DNA from: Deinococcus puniceus
GTDB taxonomy: Bacteria; Deinococcota; Deinococci; Deinococcales; Deinococcaceae
Assembly (NCBI RefSeq): GCF_001644565.1
Contig: NZ_CP011387.1
Coordinates: 1,596,501-1,660,500, forward strand
Reading direction: 5' to 3'
Length of the DNA stretch: 64,000 bases
Every line of letters starts with the position of its first letter. Position 1 is the first letter of the stretch. The translations under genes and the position numbers were made by a program. This document shows, piece after piece, positions 1-8,797 of this stretch. The notes beneath the pieces are model-generated. The model was not told the DNA's origin. It saw nothing but the letters and a program-made list of their open reading frames with translations, and searched no databases.

Positions 1-432
1 AAGGAAGCGGATATCCGGGTTCCGGTGGTGGGCCTCGCCAAGCGCGAAGAACGCCTGATTTTGCCGGGGCGGTTCGGGGCGCAGTGGTGGTTGACGGAAG
101 GCACGGAAGTCGGCGTAGACCGGGAATTGTTGCTGCCGCAAACGCACCCGGCCCTCCGCATGATGATCGGCGTGCGCGACGAGGTGCACAATTACGCTGT
201 GTCGTACCACCGGAAATTGAGGGGGCAGGACATGCTCCGCAGCGTGTTCGACGACTTGCCGGGGATCGGGCAAAAACGCCGGGACGCTCTGCTGGAACAC
301 TTCACGAGCTTGGAGGATTTGGCGAGTGCGCCCGTGGAACACATTGCCCGCGTACCGGGCATGAACGCACGGGCTGCGCAGAGCGTGAAAGACTTTTTGG
401 TGCAGCGGGAAGCAAACGCAGCTCCGTTGTAG
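1..432 (+). CDS. uvrC: UvrABC system protein C, C-terminal part (5' truncated by window)
   Basis: This is the last ~143 residues of UvrC, the nuclease subunit that makes both incisions in nucleotide excision repair with UvrA and UvrB. The frame is open from base 1 and the first visible residues run straight into the family stretch [10 protein letters not shown], so the gene begins before the window. The end of the RNase H-like endonuclease domain ([16 protein letters not shown]) is followed by a tandem helix-hairpin-helix DNA-binding region with [17 protein letters not shown] and [12 protein letters not shown]. The end of the protein is intact. A symmetrical hairpin with T runs lies about 255 bases downstream. 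Family assignment is firm; nothing can be said of the GIY-YIG domain, which lies outside. Confidence 0.95.
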   Translation, partial: KEADIRVPVVGLAKREERLILPGRFGAQWWLTEGTEVGVDRELLLPQTHPALRMMIGVRDEVHNYAVSYHRKLRGQDMLRSVFDDLPGIGQKRRDALLEHFTSLEDLASAPVEHIARVPGMNARAAQSVKDFLVQREANAAPL

Positions 433-493
433 GGAGAGTTGTTGTCAAAAGCAGCGTTGTCAGGGGTCTCCAGACTGCCCTCTACCCGAAGGT

Positions 494-653
494 CTCATTC
501 GACATGCACGCTCCAGCGATCTTGCCAAGTTGCAAACACTGTACAAGCAACTCAGTCTCTCTTCGCCCAAGCTGAGCTTACAAATCGCCCATCTCGCAGG
601 ACTTACTGAGCGATCCTAAACTTCACGTGTTGGTGGCCGAGCAAGACCATTAG
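494..653 (+). pseudogene. Decayed GNAT N-acetyltransferase fragment (frameshifted)
   Basis: Starting near 494 a frame reads LIRHARSSDLAKLQTLYKQL and continues to HLAGL at about 604. Moving one base forward, it continues SDPKLHVLVAEQDH and stops at 651-653. Joined, this looks like the N-terminus of a GNAT acetyltransferase (the usual pattern is IRxAxxxDLxxLxxLYxQL, then LLxDPxxHVLVAE). The acetyl-CoA-binding motif that should follow is absent and no clean start codon is seen. I read it as a remnant with a one-base insertion near 605 and a lost 3' part. This is inference from pattern; a protein search of both frames would settle it. Confidence 0.5.
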
Positions 654-687
654 AGAGCCGTGACGCAAGCCCAACGCCAAAAAATTG

Positions 688-708
688 CCCCCTCAACTTC
701 TGAGGGGG
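688..708. terminator. Bidirectional intrinsic terminator
   Basis: CCCCCTCA, a 5-base loop and TGAGGGGG form a perfect 8-bp stem. TTT follows on the plus strand, and on the minus strand the stem is followed by CAATTTTTT. It can end uvrC-side transcripts from the left and the small minus-strand gene at 734-904 from the right. Confidence 0.7.
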
Positions 709-733
709 TTTGACTTAACTGCGTTGACTGGCT

Positions 734-904
734 TCACGCGGGACGGACTGGCGCGGCAAAGAGGCGGTGCAGGACGGTGCGGAGGCTGAAGCCGGGGCGT
801 TGTGGTCGGCCTTGGCGGGCGGCGCGGGCCTGAGCTTCGCGTTTGGCCTCAGCGCGGAGGGCTTCGGCGTGCAGAGCGCTAATCTCGACGGTCAGGAAGT
901 GCAT
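734..904 (-). CDS. Small basic protein of unknown function (56 aa)
   Basis: A 56-residue minus-strand reading frame begins with ATG preceded at 7 bases by GGAGA, a good ribosome binding site. It ends in TGA about 25 bases before the T-run terminator. The predicted protein starts MHFLTVEISALHAEALRAEA, is rich in Ala and Arg, has an amphipathic helix-like first half and a basic C-terminus (FSLRTVLHRLFAAPVRPA). No signal peptide or known motif is visible. The pairing of a strong binding site with a well-placed terminator is the reason for calling it. A longer plus-strand frame over the same bases lacks these signals and was not called. Confidence 0.55.
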   Translation of the reverse strand: MHFLTVEISALHAEALRAEAKREAQARAARQGRPQRPGFSLRTVLHRLFAAPVRPA

Positions 905-1138
905 GGTGTTCTCCGGGGGCGCGGCCTGTGGGTGGCCCGGTGGTGCGCCTTTCTTGTGGCCTTATGGTGCGCTCTGGTGGGGGCGCGGCGCATGCTCCGA
1001 GTGGCGCATAGAGGAATGAGCAGAGTGGCTTAGGGTAATATTTAAGTTATTCCGCTGTAACTTACGTCGACGCCTGAGCCTTAAGCAGCTGCCCTTCGCC
1101 CTCATCCCGCTTCACGTGCCAGCGGATATGTATAGAGG

Positions 1139-3124
1139 ATGGAACCGCGCTGGAAGATGCTGCTGAGGGCCGGACTGTTGGTGGGTGCGCTGTCGGGCAG
1201 TGCCCACGCCGCCACGTTCGGCAACTATGTGTTCGATCTTCCGGCGGGCTGGACGCAGGCCAAGCAGGGCAGCGGACTGGTGTTGACGCTGCCGCCCAAG
1301 AGTGCCGGAGACCGGGCCACCATTCGGCTCACGGCGGGGGCGGTACTGACGGGAAGCCTCGAGGCTTGGTTCGCGGCGCAGGTGGCGGCATTTAACAAGG
1401 GCGCGGCGGTACAGAGCCAGTCAGCCACGCAGGCCGATACCGATGAGAACGGCCTGCCTGTGCTGGCGACTGTTGTGGTGGTGAAGGCGGGCAGCGGCAG
1501 CGAATGGCGGTTGTTCGCGGCCACCAAAGCCGGTAACCGGGCCGAGATGCTGGTATTCAGCGCCTCCAGCTTGGAAAGTTTCACGGCGCATCAGGGGGAA
1601 CTGACGGGCTTCACAGACCGGCTGAACTTTGCGAACGTAAAAGCTCCGGCGACCGCAGGAACAACGAAAGCGGCCACTCCATCGGTCAGCACTCCTGCTC
1701 CGGTGGTCAAGGCTTCCAGCTCGCTGCCCGCCTTGGCCGCGCCGAACGTGGCGCAACTGGTGCGGGCGGGGCTGAATCCACAGAAGCAACCCTTTCCCGA
1801 CGAATTCCGCTGCTACCTGTCCTACAACGGCAGCGACTATTCCAAGCCAGCCTTCGCACTCCAGATGTTGCCGAATGGGCGGTACCGCGCTCCCGGCGGC
1901 GAGGGCACTTACAAAATGGTGCAATCGAGCAGCAGCTCGCTGAATTACGTGCGCTGGCAGGGCGGGCCACTGGCAGGCACCGACGACGCCTTTTTGCTGT
2001 TCGACAGCACCTACGGCCAGACCCTTCAGCTAGACGGCGTGACCGATGAAGATCGGCGGCTGTACTGCCACCAACGGGGCAGCGCCGAGAATCACGCACT
2101 GGTGGAATTTCGGCGCAAAGACCCGCAGGTGGGCAAGTATCCCTGCCGCTCGCTGGACGGCAAAAACACCGACTTGGGCACGCTGGAATTGCTGGCGGGC
2201 CGCGTGTACCGCTATGGCGGCGGCACGGGCAAATACGCCGTCAATATCATGGGCAAACAGGGCGACTCGTTCAGCGGCGTGGATTTTGTGGGTGGCCCGC
2301 TGGACGAGGAATATTCCACCTACTCCGAAGATGAGTTGGGCGAGCGTGAATTTAACCGCATCCTACGGAAGATGCGGTGTAGTCTGGTGGCCAAGCCGAT
2401 AGTCGAGCCGAAATTTGGCACCGCCAAGGCTCCGGCCCCGCCTGCCGGGTCGGGCGGCATCGAGGGCGCATATTCTCAAACCGTCCAGAACTTTTACCCG
2501 AATGCCAGCCTGAATCATTACTTCTATATCTTCAATAAGAACGGGTATGTGTTTACTGGCGATCCAGAAACGTCGTTGGCCGACGCCGATTGCAGCAAGA
2601 CTCGGCCCAATGGCTTGCCACTCTGTGAGGTGTATTCCATCAAAAATGGCCTGATCACGATTGGCAACGACAAACCGGAGAAGTGGGAACGCACCGCCAC
2701 AAGCTATAAACTGGACGGCGAAGAACTGAACAAAGTGACGCCGTTGGGGAACCTCAAATTGGCGGGAGACTATCAGGCCATCAGTACATTCACGGCGGTA
2801 GTAGGTTCGGGCGGCGGCGTCTTCTACAACAATCTGACCTTCCGAAAAGACGGCACGTTTAGCAGAGAATCGAGTGGCGGTGTTTCTATCACCACCACCA
2901 CCGACGGCACAGCTTTTGGTGAAACGACAGGCGGGGTATCGAGCAGCAGCCAGCGCAAAAACAGTGGCAAATACACGCTGTCGGGCAATACATTGACACT
3001 GACGTATAACGATGGGCGGGTAGAAAAACAGTTTGCCTATTGGCCTAACACCAACAACGGGAAACCGGATCTGGAATGGCTGTATGTGGGTGGCCGGAAC
3101 TATTTTTTGGATGATGGCAAGTGA
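1139..3124 (+). CDS. Large secreted protein of unknown function
   Basis: A 661-residue protein with an N-terminal signal peptide: basic start, hydrophobic core LLRAGLLVGALSG, cleavage site near AHA-A. Residues ~25-165 form a compact domain beginning FGNYVFDLPAGW, of the kind seen in periplasmic DcrB/PsbP-like proteins, but I do not assign a family. A Pro/Ala/Thr linker (~170-200) leads to a region with Cys residues and repeated beta-type segments, and the C-terminal ~120 residues are Gly/Ser/Thr-rich. The start is uncertain: the ATG at 1139 directly follows GAGG, and an in-frame ATG at 1157 gives a more typical signal peptide. It is preceded by a TATGTATAG stretch that could be a promoter. 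Function unknown; probably periplasmic or cell-envelope. Confidence 0.75.
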   Translation: MEPRWKMLLRAGLLVGALSGSAHAATFGNYVFDLPAGWTQAKQGSGLVLTLPPKSAGDRATIRLTAGAVLTGSLEAWFAAQVAAFNKGAAVQSQSATQADTDENGLPVLATVVVVKAGSGSEWRLFAATKAGNRAEMLVFSASSLESFTAHQGELTGFTDRLNFANVKAPATAGTTKAATPSVSTPAPVVKASSSLPALAAPNVAQLVRAGLNPQKQPFPDEFRCYLSYNGSDYSKPAFALQMLPNGRYRAPGGEGTYKMVQSSSSSLNYVRWQGGPLAGTDDAFLLFDSTYGQTLQLDGVTDEDRRLYCHQRGSAENHALVEFRRKDPQVGKYPCRSLDGKNTDLGTLELLAGRVYRYGGGTGKYAVNIMGKQGDSFSGVDFVGGPLDEEYSTYSEDELGEREFNRILRKMRCSLVAKPIVEPKFGTAKAPAPPAGSGGIEGAYSQTVQNFYPNASLNHYFYIFNKNGYVFTGDPETSLADADCSKTRPNGLPLCEVYSIKNGLITIGNDKPEKWERTATSYKLDGEELNKVTPLGNLKLAGDYQAISTFTAVVGSGGGVFYNNLTFRKDGTFSRESSGGVSITTTTDGTAFGETTGGVSSSSQRKNSGKYTLSGNTLTLTYNDGRVEKQFAYWPNTNNGKPDLEWLYVGGRNYFLDDGK

Positions 3125-3277
3125 GGCGGGGTGTTGGCACGTACTCAGGGCCAGACTTCCAGGCCCACCACGCTCGTCCCACCGACCACTCTCCCGAGAC
3201 AGAACACTGTCTTTAGTTAAGGTTCCGGCGCACCGAGCGAGAGCTGACGAACGCCGGACAATGCTCTACTGACCCGC

Positions 3278-4006
3278 ATGTTTGGGCAGCGATTGAAACG
3301 GTATACCTCGAGGTGGCACTTCACACGCCGGGAGTTGTGGGCGTTCCTGAAGGCCAATTGGCGGGCGTTGTTGTTGCTGCTGCTGGGTGTGCTGGGGCCA
3401 CTGCTGCTGTTTTCGGAACTGGCCGAAGAAGTGTTCGAGGAAGGCGGATTCGCGTGGGACGTGTCGGTGCTGGCGTGGTACAGAGAGAACCGGACACCGG
3501 GGCTGACTGCTCTGGCCAACGCTTTGGCCGGACTGGGCGGCGTCTGGGTGTTGCCGGTGGTCACGGCCCTGATCGCTTGGTTGTTGGCACGCGCTGGAGC
3601 CAAGGCACACGGTTGGTTTCTGGTGTTGGCCTTGGCGGGGGCGGCCCTCCTCAACGGAGCGGCCAAGCTGTTCTTCCAACGTGCCCGGCCTGACGTGTTG
3701 GAGGCGTTGGTGCGGGAGCCGGGCTTCAGCTTTCCCAGCGGCCACGCCATGAGCAATGCCGCGTTTGGATTTGCCCTAATTCTGGTGTTCTGGCGCTCAC
3801 GGGCGGGCTGGCCGGTGGCGGTGGTGGCCGGGGTGTGGGCCATTGCCGTCGGGGCCAGCCGCAATTATCTGGGCGTGCATTACCCGTCCGATGTGCTGGC
3901 GGGTTTTTTGGCTTCGGCGGCGTGGGTGGCCGGGCTGTACCTGCTGATGGGCCGCAGGTGGCCGAGGCTGAGGAAATCGCCGAAGGGGGAACGGGACACG
4001 CGGTAA
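3278..4006 (+). CDS. PAP2-family membrane phosphatase
   Basis: A 242-residue integral membrane protein with about six hydrophobic segments. It has the three-part acid-phosphatase signature of the PAP2 superfamily: KLFFQRARP (residues 130-138, KX6RP), PSGH (153-156), and [12 protein letters not shown] (194-205, SRX5HX3D) with the catalytic histidine. Members hydrolyse phosphatidic acid, phosphatidylglycerol phosphate or undecaprenyl pyrophosphate on the outer face of the membrane; which substrate applies here cannot be read from the sequence. The N-terminus is unusually basic and long before the first membrane span. It stands alone, followed by a hairpin and then convergent lysC. Confidence 0.9.
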   Translation: MFGQRLKRYTSRWHFTRRELWAFLKANWRALLLLLLGVLGPLLLFSELAEEVFEEGGFAWDVSVLAWYRENRTPGLTALANALAGLGGVWVLPVVTALIAWLLARAGAKAHGWFLVLALAGAALLNGAAKLFFQRARPDVLEALVREPGFSFPSGHAMSNAAFGFALILVFWRSRAGWPVAVVAGVWAIAVGASRNYLGVHYPSDVLAGFLASAAWVAGLYLLMGRRWPRLRKSPKGERDTR

Positions 4007-4014
4007 TGGGAAAA

Positions 4015-4044
4015 GGGCGAACGCGGAAGCTCTCCTGTTCGCCC
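4015..4044. terminator. Hairpin downstream of PAP2 gene
   Basis: GGGCGAAC and GTTCGCCC form an 8-bp perfect stem with a 14-base loop just after the PAP2 stop codon. There is no T run, so it may be an mRNA-end stabiliser or a weak terminator between this gene and the convergent aspartate kinase gene. Confidence 0.4.
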
Positions 4045-4048
4045 GTCT

Positions 4049-4104
4049 GGTTGTGGGTGACTTGCTACAACGCGGCTGGCCCGCTTTTCCCACGATCCAC
4101 AACC
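4049..4104. repeat. Short inverted repeat, family D copy 2
   Basis: GGTTGTGG and CCACAACC face each other across about 40 bases. The right half (TTTTCCCACGATCCAC) resembles the right half of the inverted repeat at 31369-31424, so the two are probably members of one small dispersed family. Confidence 0.35.
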
Positions 4105-4110
4105 CACTTC

Positions 4111-5526
<1,416 letters not shown>

Positions 5527-5672
5527 ACCCAGCAGTATGAAGCCCCCGGCCTGTGTGGGCAGCGGGGGCGTCTGGGCAAGCCGGGGATGAGGGGCATCGT
5601 CTCCCCTCTTCAAGTTTTGGTTTCAGCGGCTCTTAGACCCTTGTGCCTTACACGCCTTCCCACACGTCCTAC

Positions 5673-6479
5673 TCAATGCCCCTCCATGTTCATCTGCCCC
5701 GAATCATGCGTCGGCGGAGGCGTTTCCGACAGGGTGGCGGTCACGGCCAGTACCCCCACCAACAGGGCCAGTTCCAGTGCCAATTGGGGCCGGATTCCCC
5801 GGACGCGGGCAAAGGCGCGGCGGGCCAGCAGGGCAGCCAGCAGGGTCAGGGCCACCACACCCAGCTTGACCATCAGCGTGAAACCGTAAGTGCTGTTCCA
5901 GACGCCCCACAGCGTTCCGGCGTGTTCCAGTGTGGCAAACGTTCCGGTAAGGGCCAGGGTGAAGACGCAGGCAGTGGCGACTGGGGTAAAGCGGGCTGCA
6001 TGTTGTGGGCCAGCCACGCGCAGGGTCAGGAGAGCCAGCACGCCACCTACCCACAGGCACATGGCCCCGGCATGAACCACGTGCAGCAGGCGGACGGTGG
6101 GGCCGTGCGTCGCGCCGTGCCCGATTCCCGCCAGTCCCCACAAGGTGATGGCGGCGGCGGCGGCAGTCAGGGGGCGGGGCCACTGCCCCAATTCGGCGGC
6201 CAGCAGCAACAATGCGCCGATCAGGAGCAGCGTCAGGGCGCGGCCCGCCCCGGTCTGGGTCAGGTAATCGAGGTAATCGGCAGGCGCGGTGAAGCCCACC
6301 ACGGCCAGCGTACCCAGCAGCGTCAGGAACATGCCTGCCAGCAGCAACAGGCCGCCCACGCCCAAGATTCGGCGGGCAGGGTGGGCGGGCGTCAGGGCGC
6401 GGCGGGTAAAGGTGCCGCCCACCAGCACCACAGCGCCCGCGTACAGCAGGCCTTTGGCGAGGATCAGGAGGGGGATCAC
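5673..6479 (-). CDS. copD: CopD-family copper transport membrane protein
   Basis: A 268-residue protein with about seven to eight hydrophobic spans, matching the CopD/PcoD domain thought to pass copper across the inner membrane with periplasmic CopC. Conserved features include histidines in HGATHGPTVRLLHVVHAGAM and the tryptophan/glycine pair in LWVGGVLALL. The C-terminal tail THDSGQMNMEGH is Met/His-rich and could bind copper. The start is the GTG at 6479, which overlaps the copC stop codon (GTGA), giving translational coupling; an extension upstream to 6539 is in frame but lies inside copC. It is the last gene of the copper cluster. Confidence 0.85.
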   Translation of the reverse strand: MIPLLILAKGLLYAGAVVLVGGTFTRRALTPAHPARRILGVGGLLLLAGMFLTLLGTLAVVGFTAPADYLDYLTQTGAGRALTLLLIGALLLLAAELGQWPRPLTAAAAAITLWGLAGIGHGATHGPTVRLLHVVHAGAMCLWVGGVLALLTLRVAGPQHAARFTPVATACVFTLALTGTFATLEHAGTLWGVWNSTYGFTLMVKLGVVALTLLAALLARRAFARVRGIRPQLALELALLVGVLAVTATLSETPPPTHDSGQMNMEGH

Positions 6480-6871
6480 CGGACGCGGAACAGGCTTTGG
6501 CCGGTTACGGGGTGGCCGTCTTCCGACAGGACGGCCCAAGCGATCAGGTACGGGCCTGCTTTCAGGTTGGGCTTGAGGGGCAGGCTGAGCTTGGCCGCCA
6601 TGCCGCTGAGAAGGCCGCCAGTGTTGACCAGTTGAGGAGAATCAGGCTTCAGCGCCAGCGCCATTTTTGCAACTTCGGCAGGCGTTTTGGCGCTGGGCAT
6701 CGGCAGCACCCGGAAGGAAGCAAAGCGCAGATTCACGGGTTCTGAAAACTGGAGCAGTACGGCTTTGGGGGCACTGACGGGCAAGGTGGGGGTGGGGCTG
6801 ACCACCGTGACTTCGGTGTGGGCAGAGGCCGTACCGAGGGCGGCCAATAGGAGGGCAAGGGTGCGGGTCAA
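6476..6871 (-). CDS. copC: CopC-type periplasmic copper-binding protein
   Basis: A 131-residue secreted protein. The signal peptide MTRTLALLLAALGTASA is followed by mature HTEVTVVSPTPTLP. The histidine at mature position 1 and the EDGHPVTG motif near the end match the Cu(II) site of CopC proteins (N-terminal His, Asp, His). The FSEPVN segment is the usual beta-sandwich signature. It is predicted to carry copper in the periplasm and hand it to CopD, whose gene overlaps its stop codon. The Met-rich Cu(I) loop of some CopC proteins is poorly developed (only MPSAKTPAEVAKM), so it may bind only Cu(II). Confidence 0.9.
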   Translation of the reverse strand: MTRTLALLLAALGTASAHTEVTVVSPTPTLPVSAPKAVLLQFSEPVNLRFASFRVLPMPSAKTPAEVAKMALALKPDSPQLVNTGGLLSGMAAKLSLPLKPNLKAGPYLIAWAVLSEDGHPVTGQSLFRVR

Positions 6872-6952
6872 GGGAAAACCTCCGGGGCGAATGGGGGCGG
6901 AAGGCGCAACGGTTCAACCTTCCGCTTTGGTGAATGCGAACGCGGTCAGACG

Positions 6953-6979
6953 GTCAGATGAGGCCTGCACACATCTGAC
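6953..6979. terminator. Inverted repeat between ycnI-like gene and copC
   Basis: GTCAGATG and CATCTGAC form a perfect 8-bp dyad separated by 11 bases, 12 bases past the stop codon of the YcnI-like gene. It has no T run. It could attenuate transcription into copC/copD or be a binding site for a copper regulator. Confidence 0.35.
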
Positions 6980-6991
6980 ACGCGGTCACGC

Positions 6992-7438
6992 CTACTTGAC
7001 GGTGGTTTTGCTGGCAGGCGTTTTTTCGGGGTCACTGTCATCCCACGCCACCACCGAGCCGTCGCTGTATTTCTGGTACACCTTCCAGCTCAGTGTTCCG
7101 GCGTCGGCAGGATTGCGGGCGCTGAACAAGAAGCGGGCGAATTCCATCGGGGCGATGCGGCCCTTCCAGACCACTTCGGTCACGAGGCCAGCCGCGTTTT
7201 TGGTGACGGTTCGGGTAAAGCCGGGCATGGTCTGAAAACGGGTGATGGTCACGCCCGCCGGAACAAGCAGACGGACTTCAGTGGTGCTGATTTCTTTTTC
7301 GGTGGGGACGTTCAGGCGGTAGCTCTCGCCCGCGCCTGCCTTGCTTTCGCTCAGACCCGCCTCTGTTCTGACGGTGGCGTGGGCGGCGGCAAACGGGAGG
7401 GCAGCGAGCAGGACGGTCAGAATCAGGGATTTGAACAT
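6992..7438 (-). CDS. YcnI-like (DUF1775) copper-binding protein
   Basis: A 148-residue secreted protein. The signal peptide ends at AAA and the mature chain starts HATVRTEAG. In Bacillus subtilis YcnI copper is held by the amino-terminal histidine (a single-histidine brace) with a downstream glutamate; the mature H1 and the glutamate in [11 protein letters not shown] fit that plan. Family hallmarks [16 protein letters not shown] and the C-terminal [11 protein letters not shown] are present. There is no C-terminal membrane anchor, unlike many longer homologues. The start at 7438 is supported by CCGGAG 9 bases upstream; an extension to 7531 has no such support. It sits between the DUF2946 gene and copCD, consistent with copper delivery. 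Confidence 0.85.
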   Translation of the reverse strand: MFKSLILTVLLAALPFAAAHATVRTEAGLSESKAGAGESYRLNVPTEKEISTTEVRLLVPAGVTITRFQTMPGFTRTVTKNAAGLVTEVVWKGRIAPMEFARFLFSARNPADAGTLSWKVYQKYSDGSVVAWDDSDPEKTPASKTTVK

Positions 7439-7560
7439 GGGGAAACTCCGGGGGGAAAGTGGAGAGAGGGTGAAGCGGACAGAGTGTTCTGCACCATAGA
7501 GGGCCGTGAGATGGCTCCTGCTGACGCGCAACGCAGGTGTGATTCGTTCGGCTCAGCTCT

Positions 7561-7992
7561 TTAGACTCGGCTGTGCTGACGCAGCTCAGGCGCGGGGGGC
7601 GGCGCACGGGCATCGGTATGGGTCAGGGCGGCGGCGCGGGGCTGCACCACCACTGGTAAGGCCGGGGCAAGGTGAACTATTGGTGCGGGCGGTGGCGCGG
7701 CAGAGTCGGCTGTCAGCGCAAAAGCCCCGGTCAGGCAAAAGAGACAGTGGGCTTGCGAGTGCTGATGCGGGCTGGTGGGGGATTCGGAGCGTTCAACGTG
7801 TGCAGCGTGAGCTGTGGCCTCGGCAGGTGGCCCGTGCGGATGGGCTGGCGCTGCTCCGTGCTGCACTTGTGGGCCAGCGGAGACGGGGTGCGGAGACAGC
7901 AGTGGCCCGCGCACCGGGAAGGCGAAGGCGGCCACGAGGGTCAGCAGGGCCGCCCACCAGCGTTTGGCTGTGTGCCGCCTTCTGCGCTGCAT
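7561..7992 (-). CDS. DUF2946-like Cys/His-rich protein
   Basis: A 143-residue protein with a basic N-terminus and one hydrophobic stretch (WWAALLTLVAAFAFPV), so membrane-anchored or exported. The middle is His-rich (AHPHGPPAEATAHAAHVE, SPHQHSQAH) and leads to HCLFCLTGAFAL, the CxxC motif typical of DUF2946 proteins. The family C-terminal signature ARAPP is present. Such genes often sit beside copper genes, and the His/Cys content suggests metal binding, but no biochemical role is established for this family. It is the first gene of the minus-strand copper cluster. TACACT lies 9 bases before the ATG as a possible promoter box. Confidence 0.7.
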   Translation of the reverse strand: MQRRRRHTAKRWWAALLTLVAAFAFPVRGPLLSPHPVSAGPQVQHGAAPAHPHGPPAEATAHAAHVERSESPTSPHQHSQAHCLFCLTGAFALTADSAAPPPAPIVHLAPALPVVVQPRAAALTHTDARAPPPAPELRQHSRV

Positions 7993-8179
7993 CGTGGGGG
8001 CAGTGTAGCAATCGGGGGAAGAATGATGTCCCTTCTAAGCGGAGAGCAGACAGTGCGATGTTCGAGTTATTCCAAGATAAACGCAGCTGACCTGTAGTTT
8101 ATGATTCAAAGTAGAGTGATATTTAGAGTCAGTCAGCTTTATCTCATTTCATTCACTGACCAGCCTTCACCATAAGGAC

Positions 8180-8746
8180 ATGAATCAACCCTCAAGCTTG
8201 CGCTGGTTGTCACTTCCTGCCCTTGTCGCTGGCCTGCTGGGGGCTGCCGCCGCCGCCACTGTGCCCTACACCGCTGCGGGCGGAATGGCGACTTTCGAAC
8301 ACAAGGTGCGCTTTATCAATGTCAAGGGCAATATCACCGACGTGACCAGCACCGTGCAGCTTGATGCCAACGATCTGGCGGCCACCAAGGGCACGGTCAC
8401 GGTGCCTGTGGTGCGGCTGAAAACGGGGATCGGCCTGCGCGATGATCATGCCAAGAGCGACGTGGCCTTGAACGCCGCCAAGTTTCCCAACGCGGTGTTT
8501 ACGCTGGAGAAACTGACGGGCGGCAAACTGGTGGAAGGCCAAACGCTGTCCACGACGGCCACCGGAAAGCTGACCATCAAGGGCAAAACATTGCCGATCA
8601 GTGCGCCGGTGAAGGCCACCTTGCAGGGCGGCAAGGTCAATGTGAGTACGCAGTTCAAGATCAATCCGAAGGACTACGAAGTGAACTATCCGGGCAGCAG
8701 CGATTCGGCCACGTTGAACGTGACGTTTACGCTCGCGCCGCGCTGA
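8180..8746 (+). CDS. YceI-family periplasmic lipocalin-like protein
   Basis: A 188-residue secreted protein with signal peptide ending LLGAAAAA. The mature part has the YceI order: FEHKVRFINVKGNITDVTSTV, then DDHAKSDVALNAAKFPNAVFTLEKL, TGKLTIKGKTLPISAPV and a C-terminal beta strand. YceI proteins are antiparallel beta barrels that bind long isoprenoid or amphiphilic molecules in the periplasm. AAGGA 3 bases before the ATG supports the start. It is transcribed away from the copper cluster across an AT-rich 187-bp divergent region, so the two may share regulation; no operator is obvious to me. Confidence 0.9.
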   Translation: MNQPSSLRWLSLPALVAGLLGAAAAATVPYTAAGGMATFEHKVRFINVKGNITDVTSTVQLDANDLAATKGTVTVPVVRLKTGIGLRDDHAKSDVALNAAKFPNAVFTLEKLTGGKLVEGQTLSTTATGKLTIKGKTLPISAPVKATLQGGKVNVSTQFKINPKDYEVNYPGSSDSATLNVTFTLAPR

Positions 8747-8797
8747 TTCTGGGGACTGCTGTAGAGGTCAGGCGGCAAGCGGACTCAGTGCAGGGTT

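Noticed and set aside
767..1033. 88-residue plus-strand frame after uvrC
   Set aside because: Opposite a minus-strand gene that has a good binding site and terminator; this frame has neither.
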